Positions 44,304 to 51,850 of a stretch of 64,000 nt of DNA are shown here, piece after piece. Position 1 is the first letter of the stretch. Each line of letters begins with the position of its first letter. The DNA is from Micromonospora sp. NBC_00421 (GTDB taxonomy: Bacteria > Actinomycetota > Actinomycetes > Mycobacteriales > Micromonosporaceae), in the NCBI RefSeq assembly GCF_036017915.1, contig NZ_CP107929.1, positions 930,001-994,000 on the forward strand, written 5' to 3'. A model generated the notes under the pieces. That model made no database searches. It was given only the letters and a program-made list of their open reading frames with translations, and had not been told where the DNA came from. Made by a program: the position numbers and the translations under genes.

Positions 44304-46237
44304 CGCCGGACCTCCGGCCCCGGCCCGGTGACGTCGTCGACGAACGCGGTGAGGATCTTGACGACCTCCGCGGACCGGTCGGCGTCGGTGAGGATCTCGT
44401 CGTGGTCGGCGTCGGCGATCAGGTGCCGCTCGGCCCGGGGTGCCGCGGCGGCGAACTCGTCGTGCAGGTCGGCCTGGACGGAGTCGGTCCGCGCGGTCCG
44501 TCCGGCCGTCACCACCACCAGTGGTACGTCGATCCGGGGCAGCCCGGTGCTCTCGTCTTCGAAGCGTTCCTGCACCACCCGCCACTCCCGCCGGGCGGCG
44601 GCCCAGAGTTCCGGGTCGCGGTACTGGGCCAGGGCGAGCGGGCGGACAGGCTCGGGCAGCCGGTCGATCCAGGGGGCCCGGGGCAGCAGCGAACCGAATC
44701 CGGCCCGCAGGGAACCGGGCATGATGGCCAGGGTGCTGGTCAGTGCCCGACCGCCCTCGGCCTGCCGCAGGGAACGGCGTAGTTCGGCGGGGTGGCTGGA
44801 GTCGACCAGGGCCACCCCGCGTACCTGTCCGCCGAGTTGTTCGGCGGCGAGCAGGGCCAGGTAGCCGCCGAGTGAGTGGCCGACCAGGACCACCGGGCGG
44901 TCGCCGGCCACGTGCCGGGTCAGCTCGACCAGGTCGTCGACCATGGTCTCGAACCGGTACTCCCCGGTGCCCCGGTAGCGGCTGGCACCGTAGCCGGCCC
45001 GCTGGTAGGTGACCGTGGTGAACCGGTCACCGAGCGGACCGGCGATCCGCTCCCAGTGCTCGGCGGTGGCGGCCATCCCGCTCTCCAGCACCACCAGCGG
45101 CCCGTCGCCGGTAGCCCCGCCGGACCGCCCCCCAGCCCCGCCGGACCGCCCCCCAGCCCCGCCGGACCGCTCCCCGGCAGGGGTGGTCCGGTCGGGTGGC
45201 GGGTTGCCGGCGTACCGGTAGGACAGGACGTTGCCGGCGGCGGTGGTGAAGGTGCGCTCGTCGCCGCGCCCCCGCTCGATCAGCCGACGCCGCCGGATTC
45301 GGGCGACCTGGCCGGCGGCGAAGAGCACCAGCCCGGCGGCCGTCGCCACGGCGGGCAGGGTGTCGTCGCGCCGGAAGCCGGCCGCGTCGCCGGTGCGTTC
45401 CCGTGGCCGGGTGGTGTAGGCGACCGCCGGATAGGTGGAGGTGAACGCCCAGAAGAACCGGCCGAGCCCCATCACCCGCGCGTTGACCAGGTGAAACGCC
45501 CCGGCGGTGGCGAGCAGGTACGGCGCGGGGCGGCCCTTCGCGGCGTAGGCCAGCGGGAAGGCGCACTCCATCGCCAGCACCCCGTGGGCGGCGAGTTTCG
45601 TCAGCCGGGGGTAGCGGCGCATCAGCTGCCAGACCTGCGGGTCGCCGTAGGTGAGGGTCCGGGTGATGCCGGGCAGGGCGCGTCCGCTGCGCCAGGTCTC
45701 GCTGGGCAGCTTGGCCCACCCGGAGACCGTGTACGACAGCACCGACTGCAGGGCGACGAACCAGAGGCAGGCGTCGACCACGGCGGGTCGGCGCTGGCCG
45801 GCGCGGGCGGCGGTGGTGAGCGCCTGGACCAGGAAGGAGACCTGGTCGGCGCCGTCACTGCCGTAGAGGTGCTGGGCGTGCAGCGCGGCCTGGCTGCCGG
45901 TGAGCATCGCGTTCGCGGCGACCCGCTGCCGGCGGTTGAGCGGCAGCCAGAGCGCGGCCGCCGCGACGGCCCGGCTGACGTGCAGCGCGGTGGCCACCCG
46001 GTCGTTGGCGGCCAGGTCCAGCGCCCGGGTCAGGCGGGGGGCGTGCTCGTGGAAGGTACGCCGGTTGACCGCCCAGTTGTTCGCCCCGCCCCGCTGCCGG
46101 TCCCGGCTGCGGGTGAGGTACTCCAGGCTGGCGAAGAGGTGGGTCACCGAACTGATCCGCTCGGTCCAGTTCAGCACGGCGGAGCGGTCGAACGTGGCGG
46201 GCGGCCGGAGCCGGCGGTGCCAGGGTGCTCTCTTCAT
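44300..46237 (-). CDS. Membrane domain fused to alpha/beta hydrolase, candidate linaridin-type modification enzyme
   Basis: A 645-residue two-domain protein. The N-terminal 340 residues hold several hydrophobic segments and conserved-looking WAVNRRTFHEH, YTVSGWAKLPSETWRSG and VNARVMGLGRFFWAF, resembling HTTM/gamma-carboxylase-like membrane proteins. A Gly/Ser/Arg linker made of short repeats follows. The C-terminal 270 residues are an alpha/beta hydrolase with nucleophile GHSLGGYLALLAA and His in DADHDEIL. A fusion of this kind is what I recall for the LegE-type protein of legonaridin, itself equivalent to fused CypL/CypH of cypemycin. It starts about 100 bp after the precursor genes, behind a strong palindrome. 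Confidence 0.9.
   Translation of the reverse strand: MKRAPWHRRLRPPATFDRSAVLNWTERISSVTHLFASLEYLTRSRDRQRGGANNWAVNRRTFHEHAPRLTRALDLAANDRVATALHVSRAVAAAALWLPLNRRQRVAANAMLTGSQAALHAQHLYGSDGADQVSFLVQALTTAARAGQRRPAVVDACLWFVALQSVLSYTVSGWAKLPSETWRSGRALPGITRTLTYGDPQVWQLMRRYPRLTKLAAHGVLAMECAFPLAYAAKGRPAPYLLATAGAFHLVNARVMGLGRFFWAFTSTYPAVAYTTRPRERTGDAAGFRRDDTLPAVATAAGLVLFAAGQVARIRRRRLIERGRGDERTFTTAAGNVLSYRYAGNPPPDRTTPAGERSGGAGGRSGGAGGRSGGATGDGPLVVLESGMAATAEHWERIAGPLGDRFTTVTYQRAGYGASRYRGTGEYRFETMVDDLVELTRHVAGDRPVVLVGHSLGGYLALLAAEQLGGQVRGVALVDSSHPAELRRSLRQAEGGRALTSTLAIMPGSLRAGFGSLLPRAPWIDRLPEPVRPLALAQYRDPELWAAARREWRVVQERFEDESTGLPRIDVPLVVVTAGRTARTDSVQADLHDEFAAAAPRAERHLIADADHDEILTDADRSAEVVKILTAFVDDVTGPGPEVRR
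45115..45181. repeat. In-frame micro-repeat encoding the domain linker
   Basis: CCCCGCCGGACCGCCCCCCA recurs in tandem about three times with small changes. On the coding strand it gives the repeating Gly-Gly-Arg-Ser-Gly-Gly-Ala linker of the fusion protein. Such units can expand or contract by slippage. Confidence 0.7.
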
Positions 46238-46284
46238 GGGTCAGCGCTTCCTGATGGTGCGGGGAGGACCGGGGCGGGACGGGT

Positions 46285-46318
46285 GGGCCGGTGGACCGCC
46301 GCGGCGGTCCACCGGCCC
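46285..46318 (-). terminator. Perfect 34-bp palindrome between precursor and enzyme genes
   Basis: GGGCCGGTGGACCGCC at 46285-46300 and its exact complement at 46303-46318 are separated by GC. The transcript would form a very stable stem directly after the second precursor gene and before the fusion-enzyme gene. There is no T-run after it, so it is more likely an attenuator or RNA-stability element that leaves precursor transcripts in excess over enzyme transcripts. Confidence 0.75.
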
Positions 46319-46343
46319 GGGTACTGCTACCGCGATCGCGTCA

Positions 46344-46571
46344 TCACTTCGGGACCGGCCTGGTCCCGCCGAGGTTGCGCCCGGCGACGTAGCCGGCGCC
46401 GAAGAGCGCCGCCACCGAGCCGACCAGGCCGACCCCGGCCGCCACGGTGACGATGGTGGCCGGAGTGGCCAGCACCGGCATCCCGCCGACCTGGTTGTAT
46501 GCCTCGTCGCTGTGGATCGGGATCGTGGCGAGGGCGGGGTCCGCGTTCACCCTGTTGGCGAGAACGGACAT
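46344..46571 (-). CDS. RiPP precursor peptide 2 (linaridin-like)
   Basis: A 75-residue peptide with an excellent ribosome binding site (AGGAGGTGATCC). The N-terminal 34 residues are a polar leader (MSVLANRVNADPALATIPIH). The junction GGMPVL is followed by a hydrophobic core that begins ATPATIVTVAAGVGLVGS and ends YVAGRNLGGTRPVPK. The core start ATP after a TP/MP-hydrophobic motif mirrors cypemycin (leader ending TPAM, core starting ATPATP). The predicted core is 41 residues, with Thr at positions 2, 5, 8 and 36 as candidates for dehydrobutyrine. It is co-directional with the other precursor gene and the enzymes. Confidence 0.85.
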   Translation of the reverse strand: MSVLANRVNADPALATIPIHSDEAYNQVGGMPVLATPATIVTVAAGVGLVGSVAALFGAGYVAGRNLGGTRPVPK

Positions 46572-46609
46572 GGATCACCTCCTGACTGGCGGTACGGGTT
46601 GTCGGGCGA

Positions 46610-46834
46610 CTACTTCGGCTGGGGCCTGGTGCCCTCGGCCATGTTGCGGGCGATGCCCACCATGTAGCCGGCGTGGAACGCCACGGCGCCGACGGCGACG
46701 CCGAGCGCCACCGCCGTCGGGGTGGCGAGCACCGGGGTGAGCCCGGCCAGCCCTTGGGCGGTCCGGTCGGCCTCGGTGAGCTCACCGAACATCTCCAGGG
46801 AGATGTCGTTGGTGTGGTCGACAAGTGCGGTCAT
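46610..46834 (-). CDS. RiPP precursor peptide 1 (linaridin-like)
   Basis: A 74-residue peptide. The start is ATG 46834, because GAGGGAGGTGA precedes it at the right distance; a GTG nine bases upstream overlaps that site and is rejected. The leader contains EMFGELTEADRTAQGLAGL. The junction LTPVL precedes the core ATPTAVALGVAVGAVAFH..., which ends RNMAEGTRPQPK. The 38-residue predicted core has Thr at positions 2, 4 and 33. It shares the ATP start, an AGY plus R-N block and the GTRPxPK end with the second precursor, but the leaders differ strongly. It is the first gene of the operon. Confidence 0.85.
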   Translation of the reverse strand: MTALVDHTNDISLEMFGELTEADRTAQGLAGLTPVLATPTAVALGVAVGAVAFHAGYMVGIARNMAEGTRPQPK

Positions 46835-46992
46835 CTGGTTCACCTCCCTCGAAAGCTCTCAGCCAGTGTGAAAGGCGGCGCGCAGGCCGTTCATCTCAGC
46901 TAAATTCCTGAGTCGCTAGGATGTCCGAGGGGGTCGCCGCCGTCAACCACGGAGAACGGGGTCCACCCGATCCGGCGAGGGGAGGTCACCAC
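46835..46992. promoter_or_regulatory. Divergent promoter region of the RiPP operon and the XRE gene
   Basis: These 158 bases separate the leftward precursor operon from the rightward XRE-type regulator. An A/T-rich island near 46898-46910 (AGCTAAATTCCTGAG) is unusual in this GC context and may hold a promoter. Exact -35/-10 boxes are not assigned. Both start codons have strong GGAGGT-type ribosome binding sites. Confidence 0.5.
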
Positions 46993-47469
46993 ATGGGCCA
47001 CCCGACCACGGGCACCCTCGCCGAGAAGATCAACAGACTCTTCGCGGTGATCCGCCGACCCGACCGGGAGCAGTACCGCAACGAGGAGGTGGCCACCGCC
47101 TGCCGCGAGGCCACCGGGGAGAGCTTCTCCACCACGTACCTCTGGCAGTTGCGCAACGGCCGACGGACCAACCCCACCAAGCGGCACCTGGAGGCCCTCG
47201 CCCAGTTCTTCCAGGTGCCGGCGGCATACTTCTTCGACGACGAGCAGAGCGCGCGGATCGTCGAGGAGCTGGAGCTGCTCGGCGCGCTGCGCGACAGCGC
47301 CGTCCGGCAGATCGCGCTGCGCGCGGTCACCCTCTCCCCGGAGGGGCTGGACACCATCAGCGACATGATCGAAGCCATCGGGCGGCGGGAGGCACGCCGC
47401 GCCGGGCCGGCCGGCGTGGAGCTGCCCGGGCCCGGTACGGGCGGTCCGGTGGAGCGCGATGGCGGTTGA
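46993..47469 (+). CDS. XRE-family helix-turn-helix regulator
   Basis: A 158-residue protein with start MGHPTTGTLAEKINRLFAVI behind GGAGGTCACC. The HTH region covers YRNEEVATACREATGESFST and TYLWQLRNGRRTNPTKRHLE, followed by ALAQFFQVPAAYFFDDEQ, typical of Cro/C1-type actinobacterial regulators. The C-terminal third is helical with a low-complexity tail. It faces the RiPP operon and overlaps the ImmA-like gene, so the two may form a regulator and metalloprotease switch. Confidence 0.87.
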   Translation: MGHPTTGTLAEKINRLFAVIRRPDREQYRNEEVATACREATGESFSTTYLWQLRNGRRTNPTKRHLEALAQFFQVPAAYFFDDEQSARIVEELELLGALRDSAVRQIALRAVTLSPEGLDTISDMIEAIGRREARRAGPAGVELPGPGTGGPVERDGG

Positions 47470-47971
47470 TCGGGGCATGTGGCGCCGGTGCCAACGGATC
47501 GTCGACGCGCTGTCGATCCCGACGCCGTTCGAGCCGACCCGGTTCGTCGACGCGCTGGCCCACCAGCGGGGCCGGCCGGTCGAGCTGGTGCCGATGCCCG
47601 GTGGGGCCAGTCAGTGCGGTGCACTGGTCACCACCGACCAGGCCGACTACCTCTTCTACGCCACCAGCACCACCCGGCTGCACCAGGAGCACATCCTGTT
47701 GCACGAGGTCGGGCACCTGCTCTGCGGCCATGTCGACGACCGCTCGCTGGCCGCCCTGCCCGCCCTGTTGCTGCCGAACCTCTCCACCGACCTGGTCCGC
47801 CGGGTGCTCGGCCGTTCCGACTACTCGGCCGCCCAGGAGCAGGAGGCCGAACTGGTCGCCTCGATGATCGCCCAACGCGCCCGCCGGGGCCCGACCGGCG
47901 GCGCCGGTCCGGTCACCCCCGAGGTCGCCGACGGGCTGGCCCGACTCGGCTCGATCTTCGACACCGGCTGA
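47459..47971 (+). CDS. ImmA/IrrE-like metallopeptidase-domain protein
   Basis: A 170-residue protein. HILLHEVGHLLCGHVDD is the HExxH zinc motif, and SAAQEQEAELVASMIAQ supplies the downstream Glu ligand, as in ImmA/IrrE peptidases that cleave or relieve XRE-type repressors. The start at 47459 overlaps the regulator gene by 11 nt. It probably acts on that regulator; this is inference from the known ImmA-ImmR pairing. Confidence 0.85.
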   Translation: MAVDRGMWRRCQRIVDALSIPTPFEPTRFVDALAHQRGRPVELVPMPGGASQCGALVTTDQADYLFYATSTTRLHQEHILLHEVGHLLCGHVDDRSLAALPALLLPNLSTDLVRRVLGRSDYSAAQEQEAELVASMIAQRARRGPTGGAGPVTPEVADGLARLGSIFDTG

Positions 47972-47986
47972 CCAGGGCCGGGCACC

Positions 47987-49165
47987 ATGCTGACCTGGCT
48001 CAACTTCACCGCCCTGGCGCTCGCCATCGTGGTCGCCGCCTACAAACTCATCCCGGTACCCGGCCGTCGGCGCGCCGCCGGCACCCGGTACCTCTCCGCC
48101 TTCTTCCTCTGCATCGGCCTCGGCCTGGCGGTGATGGCCCACCCGGTCCTGATCGCGATCAGCCACGTCGAGCCGGTGCCGAACCTCAGTCGACTGCTCG
48201 GCAACGGCCTGGAGATGCTCGCCGCGTACTTCCTCGGCGCGCTCGGTCAGAGCATCGCCCGCCCGGCCGGCACCCGGCGCTGGCTGCGCCGGCACGGTGT
48301 CCTGCTGGTCGGCGCGGTCCTGGCGATGGCGGTGCTGCTGGCGAACGCCGACACCACCTTCACCTTGAACTTCGTCAACGCGTACTCGCGGGATCCGGTC
48401 GTCGTCGGCTACCTCGTGGTCTTCTTCAGCTACATCGCGGTCTGCCTGGTCACCTTCATCACCAGCGTGGGCGGCTACCTGCGCCACGTGCCGGCCGGCG
48501 TACTGCGGACCGGACTCAGCTTCGTGGTCACCGGCACCGCGCTGGGCATCGTCTGGGCGGCCTGGTCCGGGGTCCGGCCGGTGATCACCCTCCTCACCGG
48601 CCGATCCCTGGCCACCACGCTGCCGATCGGCGCCACCCTGGGCTCGGTCTGCATGCTGCTCTGGCTGATCGGGGCTACCCTGACCGCCTGGGGCGACCGG
48701 ATCACCGCGCCACTGCGTTGGCTGCGTGCGCTACGCCGGCTGCGCCGGATCGACCCGCTCTGGCGGGCGCTGCGGGCCGCGCTGCCGCAGATCGACCTCA
48801 ACACCAGCGGCGGCTGGCGGTTGCCCGGCGCGGAGTTTGCGCTCTACCGGCGGGTGATCGAGATCCGCGACGCGCAGTTGACGCTGCGCCCGTACGCCCA
48901 TCCGGACGTGTCGCGCTGGGTCGGCCCGGCGGCGGACCCGGCCACCGTGGAGGCGGCGGTGATCGCCGCCGCCCTCGTCGGTCACGCGCACGGCCGGGAC
49001 TACCGTGCCGAGCACCCGTTCCAGGACGTGGACGCCTCACTGGCCTCGGAGAGCGCCTGGCTGGCTCGGGTGGCCCGGCAGTTCGCCAGCTCGGCGGAGG
49101 TGGCCCGGGTCCGCCAACTCGCTGCCGCCGAAGCCACCAGACCCCAGAACGCCGACCAGGCGTAG
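47987..49165 (+). CDS. Multi-pass membrane protein, MAB_1171c-like
   Basis: A 392-residue protein. About seven hydrophobic segments occupy residues 1-240 (MLTWLNFTALALAIVVAAYK, AVLAMAVLLANAD, VVVGYLVVFFSYIAVCLVTF, GSVCMLLWLIGATL). A cytosolic C-terminal domain has RALRAALPQIDLNTSGGWRL and EFALYRRVIEIRDAQLTLRP, the marker region of MAB_1171c/DUF6545 proteins. Such proteins often follow XRE and ImmA-like genes in actinomycetes. The role is unknown; a sensor or transporter is possible. Confidence 0.83.
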   Translation: MLTWLNFTALALAIVVAAYKLIPVPGRRRAAGTRYLSAFFLCIGLGLAVMAHPVLIAISHVEPVPNLSRLLGNGLEMLAAYFLGALGQSIARPAGTRRWLRRHGVLLVGAVLAMAVLLANADTTFTLNFVNAYSRDPVVVGYLVVFFSYIAVCLVTFITSVGGYLRHVPAGVLRTGLSFVVTGTALGIVWAAWSGVRPVITLLTGRSLATTLPIGATLGSVCMLLWLIGATLTAWGDRITAPLRWLRALRRLRRIDPLWRALRAALPQIDLNTSGGWRLPGAEFALYRRVIEIRDAQLTLRPYAHPDVSRWVGPAADPATVEAAVIAAALVGHAHGRDYRAEHPFQDVDASLASESAWLARVARQFASSAEVARVRQLAAAEATRPQNADQA

Positions 49166-49601
49166 CCCCCTGGCAATCGGGTTTCGGCTGGCCGGTGAAG
49201 CTGCGCTGTCCCTTCGCCCGGGTCAACCTCGGCGGTCCCCCGGGCGCACCGGGCAGAACCGACAGCCCCGGTTTGCCGTGCCGCCAGCGTGGCTGCCTGA
49301 TCACAAGACGCATCGCCAACGGTGACTGCACGCATCGACCGAGCACTGTCCCGGCCTGATCGCCGCGACGGGATTCGCTGATCTGCCGCCGTGCTGCCAT
49401 CGGCCGCCTCGTCGAACATGTCGCACTCGCAGAGGTGTGCGTACTGGGGCATCGGGCGAGCACCAGCGGACCTGCAACTCCTGATAGATCGATTGCAACA
49501 CCAGCCCGCCGACGTCGGCGAAGGACCGTGTCGAGGACGGCAGGGCCAGGGAGTCCCGGCACACCGGTCACCCGGACGTACGGCATCGGGGTCGCACGGC
49601 C
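49166..49601. other. Intergenic region without supported genes
   Basis: This lies between convergent genes. No terminator hairpin or family-typical peptide was found. Short frames here lack ribosome binding sites. Confidence 0.5.
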
Positions 49602-50927
49602 CTACGCGATGTCGAAGAGTTGCTTCAGCCGGGCCTGGATCAGCGGTTGGCCGGCGGTGGAGACGTCGTAGTGGCCGGCTCCTTCGAGTACGGCGAGGTT
49701 GACGTCGTTGTCGTTGATCAACATCGTGTTGACGGTGTGGTAGGTGACCGTGGCGGGGCTGGTGATGTCGTCGGTCCCGTACAGCCAGAGGATCGACCCC
49801 GGCAGTGTCGAGTTCTCCAGCCTGCCCTGGTTCTCCGCGTAGAACCGCCTGTTCTCCGGCAGGGAGTTCGGGGTGTCGCCACGGATGCCTGGATAGGTGG
49901 TCAGCCGGTGCGTCGGGGACGCGTTCAGGTAGTTCTGGATGTCCCGTTTGACCAGGGCGTTGAGGCCGTCCAGGCAGGTGCGCCAGTTCTCGCGGTAGAA
50001 CCTCAGCATGTTGGGGCCGTAGATCGTGGCGGGGTCGATGTCGTAGCCGGCGTAGCGTGCGGTCCTGGTGAAGTAGATGGTCTCCGCGTTGGCGAAGACG
50101 AGTTGTTCGATCTGGTGCTCTGTCGGCGGGAGTCCGGATCGCGCGGCCGTCTCGATGTCGTTCCACAGGACCCCGTTCATCGCGGGCACGTCCGGTACCG
50201 GGGCGAGGGTGATGGTGCCGCGGTACTTCAGGTCGGGGTCCGCCATCGTGGCCCGGTCGGAGTAGTACGCCGCGGCCAGAGCGGCGAAGCCCCCTTCCGA
50301 CCAGCCGGCCGGCACCCACTGACCCGACAGCCGGTCGCCGAGGAGCCGCTGTGCGGCCACCGCGGCGTAGACCATCGAGTTTCCCTCGCTCGACAGCTCG
50401 TAGTAGCCGTGCCCCTCCGTTACACCGTCTGCCACCGGGCCGAGTCCCTCGTAGTCCGGGGCGACCACGGCGATGTTCATGCTCAGGATGGACGCCAACA
50501 GGGCGGCGTTCGGCCCGTCGGCCCACCGGCCGTGCTCCTGGAGTTGCACGCTCGGCGCGCACTCCGGGGCCCACCCGACGGTGCCGTGCCCCCACACCAC
50601 CAGTGGCCACCCGCCGGGCGGGGGCGCCTGCGTGGGCAGGAACAGCATGGCGGTGGCGTTGATCTGGCCACCCCGGATGCCGGGCATGCGGTAGACGACG
50701 AGTTGACCGTCGGCCACGTCGGCGATCACCGACGGCACGTTCCGCAGCGGCGTGGGCGTGCCGACCACGTCCCCGTCGGAGGACACCTCGACGGCGCCGG
50801 TCGGACCACCGTCGGCACCCCACGCCGGGGCGACGGGGATCAGTAACCCCACCAGCAGCGCGACGACCGGGAGTCCGCGCCGGACGCGACAGCGCCGTCC
50901 GCGTGATCCGATGGGGCAGCTGATCAT
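49602..50927 (-). CDS. Secreted lipase/esterase (secretory lipase family)
   Basis: A 441-residue alpha/beta hydrolase. The N-terminus has Arg residues followed by LPVVALLVGLLIPVAPAWGA, a Sec signal peptide cleaved after AWGA. PLVVWGHGTVGWAPECAPS resembles the oxyanion region, WVPAGWSEGGFAALAAAYY holds the nucleophile G-x-S-x-G, LWLYGTDDITSP the catalytic Asp region and LEGAGHYDVS the His. This matches the LIP family of fungal and actinobacterial secreted lipases. It is a single gene. Confidence 0.88.
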   Translation of the reverse strand: MISCPIGSRGRRCRVRRGLPVVALLVGLLIPVAPAWGADGGPTGAVEVSSDGDVVGTPTPLRNVPSVIADVADGQLVVYRMPGIRGGQINATAMLFLPTQAPPPGGWPLVVWGHGTVGWAPECAPSVQLQEHGRWADGPNAALLASILSMNIAVVAPDYEGLGPVADGVTEGHGYYELSSEGNSMVYAAVAAQRLLGDRLSGQWVPAGWSEGGFAALAAAYYSDRATMADPDLKYRGTITLAPVPDVPAMNGVLWNDIETAARSGLPPTEHQIEQLVFANAETIYFTRTARYAGYDIDPATIYGPNMLRFYRENWRTCLDGLNALVKRDIQNYLNASPTHRLTTYPGIRGDTPNSLPENRRFYAENQGRLENSTLPGSILWLYGTDDITSPATVTYHTVNTMLINDNDVNLAVLEGAGHYDVSTAGQPLIQARLKQLFDIA

Positions 50928-51274
50928 CGTGCTCCCGTCGTCGTGAGTTCCCGAGACCGCTCCCGCAGGAGGTCGTGCCCCACCGCCACCGACGTGACCC
51001 GTCGCGTCGTCCGCGCACCACCGGCAGGCCCCCGGCGGTCGGGAGGACTGCCGTCACGTGTGACGGGTCCGCGGACCTGATCCCTCCGGTGCCTACGGGT
51101 CGAGAATATGCCGGTGCGGTCGGGTCAGAGGGGTTTTCCCGGGCCGGCCCGAGGCAGGCGGTGACGACCGGCCCGTCCGACTCCATGACCATCCACCGCG
51201 CAGTGGGGTACTGCCGGTAGCCGTCGGGGCTGAGCTCGTCGAGAGCCAGCGAGCCGGCCTGTAGCGCCCTGCCG
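50928..51274. other. Intergenic region without supported genes
   Basis: No reading frame or RNA signal could be supported. The left part should contain the lipase promoter. Confidence 0.45.
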
Positions 51275-51560
51275 ATGCAGCTACTCGCCTACATGGCCGC
51301 TGTGTCGAGAGACGACGACTCCCGCCCCTGGTTCGGGCGGGGCCACCACGCCCTCGCCGAGTTCGCCCTCGGCCGCGGGAAGGTCGGACCCATCACCCGG
51401 GCCGACATCAAGGCCATCGAGCGGGCCATCGGTGCTGGTCGCCGCCGGAGCGATCAGCACCGACCGGAAGGCGTCCATCCGGCGGGACGGCACCCACACC
51501 GTCCGGTACCGGCTCCACCTCGACATCCCCCACGTCCCCCGGAAACCGGGTGACAGAGGA
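51275..51560 (+). pseudogene. Replication/HTH-type protein fragment, frameshifted
   Basis: The first frame reads QLLAYMAAVSRDDDSRPWFG and HALAEFALGRGKVGPITRAD to AIERAIGA. The continuation LVAAGAISTDRKASIRRDGT, then HTVRYRLHLDIPHVPRKPG, is in another frame from about 51432. Together they resemble winged-helix proteins encoded on actinobacterial plasmids and phages. Both ends are truncated, and one base change has broken the frame. Confidence 0.55.
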
Positions 51561-51850
51561 ACCAGGAGGAACCACGAGGAGCGAGACCACCCAGGAAGAA
51601 GACATCGCCGTTCGTACGGACCTTGCTGTGGGGCGCGCACGCGACGCCGGCTGCCCGAGAATCAGCCGGCGAATGACACCGGCTTCGGCAGGGAGCGGGC
51701 CCGCGCCTACGCCCGGACGCCATCCGCCGTGCACAACCCTCCGTCCACCGCCTCAAGCAATGGCGTGGCCTGGCCATGAGCACCGGCAAACCGCCATAAC
51801 CCTGATCTTTCAACCTCTTGCACGAAGTCCTACCGACCCGGGTCGCTCCG

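Noticed and set aside
46344..46834. Reading the two small peptides as ordinary class II bacteriocins or holins
   Set aside because: The paired hydrophobic peptides could suggest this, but the adjacent methyltransferase, fusion enzyme and exporter in one operon and the ATP core start fit a modified peptide better.
47479..49359. A 626-codon frame overlapping the ImmA-like and membrane protein genes
   Set aside because: It is an Arg/Pro/Ala-rich alternative frame; the HEVGH and membrane segments are in the other frames.
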